9,015 nt of DNA from Candidatus Limnocylindrales bacterium. Lineage in GTDB: Bacteria; Chloroflexota; Limnocylindria; Limnocylindrales; CSP1-4. Shown here one piece after another: positions 5,400-9,015 of the stretch (its first letter is position 1; each line of letters starts with the position of its first letter). The position numbers and the translations under genes are program-made. The notes below the pieces were generated by a model. It was given only the letters and a program-made list of their open reading frames with translations. It was not told the DNA's origin and did not search any database. The stretch lies in contig JAUSJS010000311.1 in NCBI GenBank assembly GCA_030647575.1, forward strand, positions 1 to 9,015, in the 5' to 3' direction.

Positions 5400-5459
5400 G
5401 ATGCCACGGCTCGCCAGGCGAGTTAGCCACCGGCGATACCGTCCGAGGAGGGTGGCCGC

Positions 5460-6098
5460 TTGCCCGATCGGCGGCCGGGGGAATCGGACGCTGTAACACC
5501 AGGCGGCGATGAACGTCCTGGGCCCGTGCCTGAGACCGCCGTCGCTGCCAACGTCGTGTTCGAGGATGTGCGATCGCGCACGGCTGATCGCCCCAACGTC
5601 GTTGACATCGTCTCCGCGGCCTACGATGCGCTCGAACGACCCCTCTACGCCTTCGCGCTCGGGATCACGCACAGCGGAACGGCCGCCGAGGACCTGGTCC
5701 AGGAGAGTTTCCTGCGGCTCGTCCGCGAGGTTCGGGCCGGCCGACCGCCCGACAATGTCCGGGCCTGGCTCTATCGGGTGTGCGCGAACCTGGCAACAAG
5801 CCGGGGTCGGCGCGCGACGATTGCGACGCGCTATTTGCCGTTCTTGGCCACGCGCGAAGTCGGCGAGACGCCCGAGGCACGCCACCTTCGCCTCGAGCTC
5901 GGGGCCGAGCTCACCGCTGCGCTGGCCGATCTGTCCCACGATGAGCGCACGGGCCTGCTGCTCTCGGCGGGTGGCTTTCACGGTCCGGAGATCGCCGACA
6001 TGATCGGCCGCACCCACGGAGCGACGCGAACGATGCTGACGCGCGCCAGGCTGAAGGTCCAGGCGCGCCTCTCTGGAGAGGTCGATCGCCGTGCATGA
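5460..6098 (+). CDS. ECF-type RNA polymerase sigma factor
   Basis: An alternative sigma factor of 212 aa that directs RNA polymerase to a small regulon. Region 2 spans about 52-118, with AEDLVQESFLRL (76-87) the typical core-binding/-10 segment and DNVRAWLYRVCANLATSRGRR its end. Region 4 spans about 146-204, with a helix-turn-helix at GPEIADMIGRTHGATRTMLTRAR (175-197). The first 45 residues are low in structure. The TTG start is picked because AGGAGG (5446-5451) stands eight bases upstream; a later GTG (for example 5556) is possible. Its stop overlaps the following membrane protein gene by 8 bases, so both are co-translated, the usual arrangement for a sigma factor and its anti-sigma. The ECF subgroup cannot be assigned here. 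Confidence 0.88.
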   Translation: MPDRRPGESDAVTPGGDERPGPVPETAVAANVVFEDVRSRTADRPNVVDIVSAAYDALERPLYAFALGITHSGTAAEDLVQESFLRLVREVRAGRPPDNVRAWLYRVCANLATSRGRRATIATRYLPFLATREVGETPEARHLRLELGAELTAALADLSHDERTGLLLSAGGFHGPEIADMIGRTHGATRTMLTRARLKVQARLSGEVDRRA

Positions 6099-7755
6099 TC
6101 ATCGCCAGATCCTGGCGCTCGCGGCCGCAGCGATCGACTTCGAGCTCGATCCATTGGGGCGCTCGCAACTCGAAGCCGCCCTGGAAGCCTGCCCTCTTTG
6201 CCGCCGCCAGGTTTCCGCCATGCGCGCCACCGCGACGATCCTGCGGCGGCCCTCGGACATCGGAACCCCGAGCCGCGTCCGTGATGTCGTCATCGGAGCG
6301 GCCCTTCGTGGCGGCCGCCGGACACTCGGACTGCGGTCCCTGCTGGCGGCCAGTCTCTCGCTCCTCGTCGTCCTCGGCGGGACGGCCGTCATCGTCGGCA
6401 ACCGTGGGTTCGGGATTGTGCCGCCCGTGTCGCCACCGGCGTCGGCTCCAATCCAGACAGCCACGGCTCAGGCGAGCCCAAGCCCCACGGCGTCGCCGAC
6501 ACCCTCCGAGGCCCAGCCCTCCGACCCCGCCGAAACGGCGCCAGCCATCAGCCCGTCGCCGGGCGCCGATGGCCCGCTCGCAGTCGGCGACATCGCGGCC
6601 ATGGTCACCGATGGGCGACTCGTGATCAGAACGCAGCCGGGGACGGGCGCCGACTCCGCGATCTTCAAGACGAAGCTCTTTCCGGGCCAGCGCGTCCTGA
6701 CCATCGAGGGGCCCGTCGAAGCGTCCGGCTATCCCTGGTTTCGCGTCCGGCTCGGCGTCATCGAGGGTTGGGTCGCGGCCGCGAGTCAGGATGGAGTGCC
6801 ATGGCTGGCTCCGGTTCGCAACGGGCTGATTGCGTTCGTGCGAGCGGCTGCCGACGGCTCGGGCGAGGCGATCTACACGATCGCTCCGGACGCGACGGGC
6901 GAGCAGTCAGTGCTCCTCGCTGACCCTGGCGTATTCGATTATTCGCAATTGACCTGGTCGCCCGACGGCCAACGACTGGCCTTTGTCGGGACGCTCGCCG
7001 ACGCGGTCAATGGCTCATCCGAGATCTTCGTCGTCGACGCCGACGGATCGAACCTCGTCCAGATCACGCAGAACGAGGTCGACGACGACAGCCCGGCGTG
7101 GTCGCCGGACAGCACGCAGATCGCGTTCCGCCGAACAGAGCTAGATCCTTCTGCACCCGTCGACTCCAACGTGGTCGTGATCGGTGCAGATGGGTCGGGG
7201 GTCAAGTTGCTCGGACCGGGTGCGAACCCCGTCTGGTCGCCCGATGGTCAGCAGCTCGCCATGACCGTCTCGGGTGGGGGCTCCAGCCGCGTCTGGGTGC
7301 AGGCGGCCGACGGCGGAGACCGAAGGCAGGTCACGGATGTCTCCGTTGCATCGGCGCCGCCCTCGTGGTCCCCGGACGGGCAGCACCTTGTGTTCTCTTC
7401 ATCGGGGCTGTTCCTGGTCGAGGTCGCCTCCGGATCGATCACGCCCCTGACTGCGGAGCCGGGGTCGATGCCGACCTGGTCAATCGGCGGGACGATCGCA
7501 TTCTCCACGATCGGCTCGGGTTCGCCGGGCATCTTCCTGGTCGACCCCGACGGGAGCGGCCTCAGGCGGGTATCGGGCGATCTCGGGTTAACTCCTGTCC
7601 CTGAGTGGTCGCCCGATGGCCGTCGCCTGCTGCTGAGCGACGAAGGACGCGGATCGCAGGTCGGCGTTGTGGATCCAAGCAGCGGCAACCTGACGCTGTT
7701 GACGGAGGACGGCGGCACGAATCGATCGCCGGCCTGGCAGCCCCGACTGCGATGA
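6091..7755 (+). CDS. Membrane anti-sigma-like protein with SH3b-like domain and PD40 beta-propeller
   Basis: A 554-aa predicted anti-sigma factor. Cytoplasmic N-terminus: a helical anti-sigma-like segment with CPLC (34-37). The standard HxxxCxxC motif would need His at 30, but Ala is there; H2 or H4 might substitute. One membrane span lies at about 82-103, a Pro/Ser/Thr linker at 111-160, and an SH3b-like domain at about 168-240. A beta-propeller follows, with W-S-P-D-G/S repeats at 289, 337, 382, 426 and 506, a degenerate WSIGG at 463 and a last WQP at 548, suggesting six or seven TolB-like blades. The outer part could sense a wall or envelope ligand and control release of the sigma factor. 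The GTG start has GGAGAGG (6075-6081) nine bases upstream and overlaps the sigma gene. Domain calls are secure for the propeller and span, moderate for the SH3b and anti-sigma domains. Confidence 0.83.
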   Translation: MHDHRQILALAAAAIDFELDPLGRSQLEAALEACPLCRRQVSAMRATATILRRPSDIGTPSRVRDVVIGAALRGGRRTLGLRSLLAASLSLLVVLGGTAVIVGNRGFGIVPPVSPPASAPIQTATAQASPSPTASPTPSEAQPSDPAETAPAISPSPGADGPLAVGDIAAMVTDGRLVIRTQPGTGADSAIFKTKLFPGQRVLTIEGPVEASGYPWFRVRLGVIEGWVAAASQDGVPWLAPVRNGLIAFVRAAADGSGEAIYTIAPDATGEQSVLLADPGVFDYSQLTWSPDGQRLAFVGTLADAVNGSSEIFVVDADGSNLVQITQNEVDDDSPAWSPDSTQIAFRRTELDPSAPVDSNVVVIGADGSGVKLLGPGANPVWSPDGQQLAMTVSGGGSSRVWVQAADGGDRRQVTDVSVASAPPSWSPDGQHLVFSSSGLFLVEVASGSITPLTAEPGSMPTWSIGGTIAFSTIGSGSPGIFLVDPDGSGLRRVSGDLGLTPVPEWSPDGRRLLLSDEGRGSQVGVVDPSSGNLTLLTEDGGTNRSPAWQPRLR

Positions 7756-7819
7756 CCGCGTTCGAACAGGGCTAGGCCACGGACCCGGACCGGCCGGGGT
7801 CGGGGGTGATGCGCGGAAG

Positions 7820-7849
7820 TCGGGGGCTGGAGCGCACGGAGCGCCCCGA
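7820..7849 (+). terminator. Hairpin downstream of the sigma/anti-sigma operon
   Basis: TCGGGGGCT (7820-7828) pairs with AGCGCCCCGA (7840-7849) as 9 bp with one bulged G, loop 11 bases, starting 65 bases after the stop. No T-run follows. A weaker GC-rich hairpin precedes it near 7782-7800. Confidence 0.45.
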
Positions 7850-8034
7850 TCCTGCCAAATGCTCAGGCAGTGGGCGTTAGGCTCGGGAATACTGATCGAC
7901 AGTTCCAGCCTCGCCCGGCGACGAGCTCAGCCACGCGCGAAGGCGGCGCTCGGAGCCCGCGATTCGGAGGTTTCGAGCGCCTGGACCTGTCCAAGGTTCA
8001 TCATGTGCGCAATTGGCAGAAACGCCAGGCAACG

Positions 8035-8054
8035 CCCGTCACGAGCCCGTCACG
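8035..8054 (+). promoter_or_regulatory. 11-bp-period direct repeat, candidate response-regulator box
   Basis: CCCGTCACG occurs twice (8035-8043 and 8046-8054), centres 11 bp apart, 27 bases before the response regulator ATG. Tandem half-sites at 11-bp spacing, often with a GTCA core, are the classic target of OmpR/PhoB-family dimers. Autoregulation by the adjacent regulator is the natural inference. TACCCT (8064-8069) could be the -10, placing the box over the -35. Confidence 0.5.
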
Positions 8055-8081
8055 CGAGAACCCTACCCTCGCTCCCCTACC

Positions 8082-8939
8082 ATGCACGCGATGGCCCAGC
8101 CGCACCCGCCACTCCCCGAGCGCCCGATCCTGGTCGTCGATGACGACGCCAAGATCGTCCGCCTGGTGCGGACCTACCTGGAGCGCGACGGGTTCTCGGT
8201 CGTGACCGCGAGCGACGGTCCGGCCGCGCTCGACGCGATCGAGACGCATCAACCAGCGCTCGTCGTGCTCGACCTGATGCTCCCCGAGCTGGATGGGCGG
8301 GCCGTCATCCGCGCGGTGCGCCGCGACGACGAGGCGGCCCACACGCCGATCCTCGTGCTGTCGGCACGGAGCTCGACCGTCGATCGAATCGCGGGCCTCG
8401 AAGATGGCGCCGATGACTACCTCCCCAAGCCGTTCTCGCCAGCCGAGCTGGTGCTTCGCGTCAAGTCGATCCTGCGTCGCTCCGCCGCGCCGGTCGCAGA
8501 CGCGAACGCATTGGGAGACGCAGCCAGCGCCGCGCCGACCCGCCTGCCGCTGCAGCGCACCGACCTGGTTGTCGATGCCGATCGCCACGAGGTCACGCGC
8601 GCCGGCCGGATCGTTCCGTTGACCCGCGTCGAGTTCCGGCTGCTCCTGACGATCCTGGAGGCGGACGGCCGCGTCCTCAGCCGTGATCAGCTGCTCGACG
8701 CGGTCTACGGTCACGACGGTGCCGACGTGCTGGACCGGACGGTCGACGTCCACGTCGGGCGCTTGCGCGACAAGCTCGGCGACGACGCCGACCAGCCACG
8801 CTACGTGGCCACGGTCCGCGGGGTCGGCTACCGGGCGGCTCCAGCGGCAACGGCGGCAGCCACGGCCATGGCCGCAAGCACGACCTCGAACGAAGCCAGT
8901 GGCGGCGATCCACGCTCGATCGAGACGCGCTCATCGTGA
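8082..8939 (+). CDS. OmpR/PhoB-family response regulator
   Basis: A 285-aa two-component transcription factor. Receiver domain (about 15-135): acidic pair D20-D21 in ILVVDDDAK, phospho-acceptor D64 in VVLDLMLPELDG, switch S94 in VLSAR, K116 in YLPKPF, all present. A 20-residue Ala-rich linker leads to the winged-helix DNA-binding domain (about 158-252) ending RYVATVRGVGYR. Then comes an unusual Ala/Thr/Ser-rich tail of about 33 residues. Two ATGs, 8082 and 8091, are possible; neither has a ribosome site, and the extended frame to TTG 8013 would run through the direct repeat, so it is unlikely. The stop overlaps the next gene (GTGA), a probable sensor kinase. The regulon is not evident; local binding to the repeat at 8035-8054 is likely. 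Confidence 0.92.
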   Translation: MHAMAQPHPPLPERPILVVDDDAKIVRLVRTYLERDGFSVVTASDGPAALDAIETHQPALVVLDLMLPELDGRAVIRAVRRDDEAAHTPILVLSARSSTVDRIAGLEDGADDYLPKPFSPAELVLRVKSILRRSAAPVADANALGDAASAAPTRLPLQRTDLVVDADRHEVTRAGRIVPLTRVEFRLLLTILEADGRVLSRDQLLDAVYGHDGADVLDRTVDVHVGRLRDKLGDDADQPRYVATVRGVGYRAAPAATAAATAMAASTTSNEASGGDPRSIETRSS

Positions 8940-9015
8940 TCGGCCGGGGCATCGCCGTCCGGATCGCGCTGGCAGCCCTCGCCTCGGCGGCCGTCGGCCT
9001 CGTCATCCTGGCCGT
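8936..9015 (+). CDS. Probable sensor histidine kinase (first 26 codons, cut by right edge)
   Basis: The GTG at 8936 overlaps the response regulator stop by GTGA, a standard coupled junction. The visible residues, MIGRGIAVRIALAALASAAVGLVILA, form a short basic N-terminus and the start of a transmembrane helix, as expected for a membrane-bound histidine kinase cognate to the regulator. No kinase domain is in view, so the identity rests on position and topology alone. Confidence 0.65.
   Translation, partial: MIGRGIAVRIALAALASAAVGLVILA

Larger units (their letters stand above)
7756..8081. other. Gene-free stretch between the propeller gene and the response regulator
   Basis: No frame here looks like a gene. 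It holds the terminator-like hairpin at 7820-7849, an 8-bp inverted repeat (GGCGCTCG 7945-7952, CGAGCGCC 7974-7981), a TTGGCA at 8013-8018 that could be a -35, and the direct repeat at 8035-8054. Confidence 0.6.

Noticed and set aside
5145..6017. 290-codon minus-strand frame
   Set aside because: Antisense to the ECF sigma gene; no motif, and composition is that of a mirror frame.
7859..8143. 94-codon plus-strand frame before the regulator
   Set aside because: Overlaps the regulator start in another frame, crosses the direct repeat, no ribosome site or motif.
8001..8753. 250-codon minus-strand frame
   Set aside because: Mirror of the response regulator gene, which has all conserved residues.

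Overview
The window is GC-rich (roughly 70% by eye), with strong G/C bias at third codon positions, frequent GTG/TTG starts and mostly TGA stops. The SOS boxes are of the GAAC-N4-GTTC type used by Gram-positive bacteria. With the imuA/imuB/dnaE2 gene set, a DUF6504 partner and a DUF4260 gene, this points to an environmental bacterium of the Chloroflexota, perhaps the Limnocylindria/Ellin6529 soil and freshwater lineages, or less likely the Actinomycetota. The taxonomic call is inference from gene content and style.

Left part (1-4740), mostly minus strand: an SOS mutagenesis (mutasome) locus. From right to left it carries imuA (RecA-like), imuB (non-catalytic Y-family polymerase), and a DUF6504 gene overlapping imuB by ATGA. 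After an interruption of about 1.8 kb comes the 5' end of dnaE2 (error-prone polymerase), which leaves the window on the left. imuA and dnaE2 each have their own LexA-type palindrome overlapping a -10 element, so the two transcription units should be induced together after DNA damage. ImuB would link the clamp, ImuA and DnaE2 for translesion synthesis.

The 505-2290 stretch between the two SOS units lies on the other strand. It holds a 41-aa single-span membrane protein divergent from dnaE2 and sharing its SOS box, two tandem hairpins, a secreted lipoprotein, a 34-aa membrane protein with a structured leader, a DUF4260 membrane-protein gene broken by two in-frame stops, and a short tandem repeat.

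Middle (4740-7850), plus strand: about 310 bases with no convincing gene, a possible 46-aa protein with a perfect Shine-Dalgarno sequence, then a two-gene operon. It encodes an ECF sigma factor and an overlapping anti-sigma-like membrane protein that joins a partial zinc-finger motif, one membrane span, an SH3b-like domain and a WSPDG-repeat beta-propeller outside the cell. A hairpin follows.

Right end (7756-9015): 326 gene-free bases with an inverted repeat and an 11-bp-period direct repeat, then an OmpR-family response regulator whose stop overlaps (GTGA) the start of a truncated membrane protein, almost certainly its sensor histidine kinase.

The most noteworthy points are the SOS-box-linked small membrane protein, the predicted leaderless imuA promoter embedded in its operator, the 203-bp imuA/imuB overlap, the twice-interrupted DUF4260 gene, and the sigma/anti-sigma-propeller pair lacking the usual zinc-ligand His.
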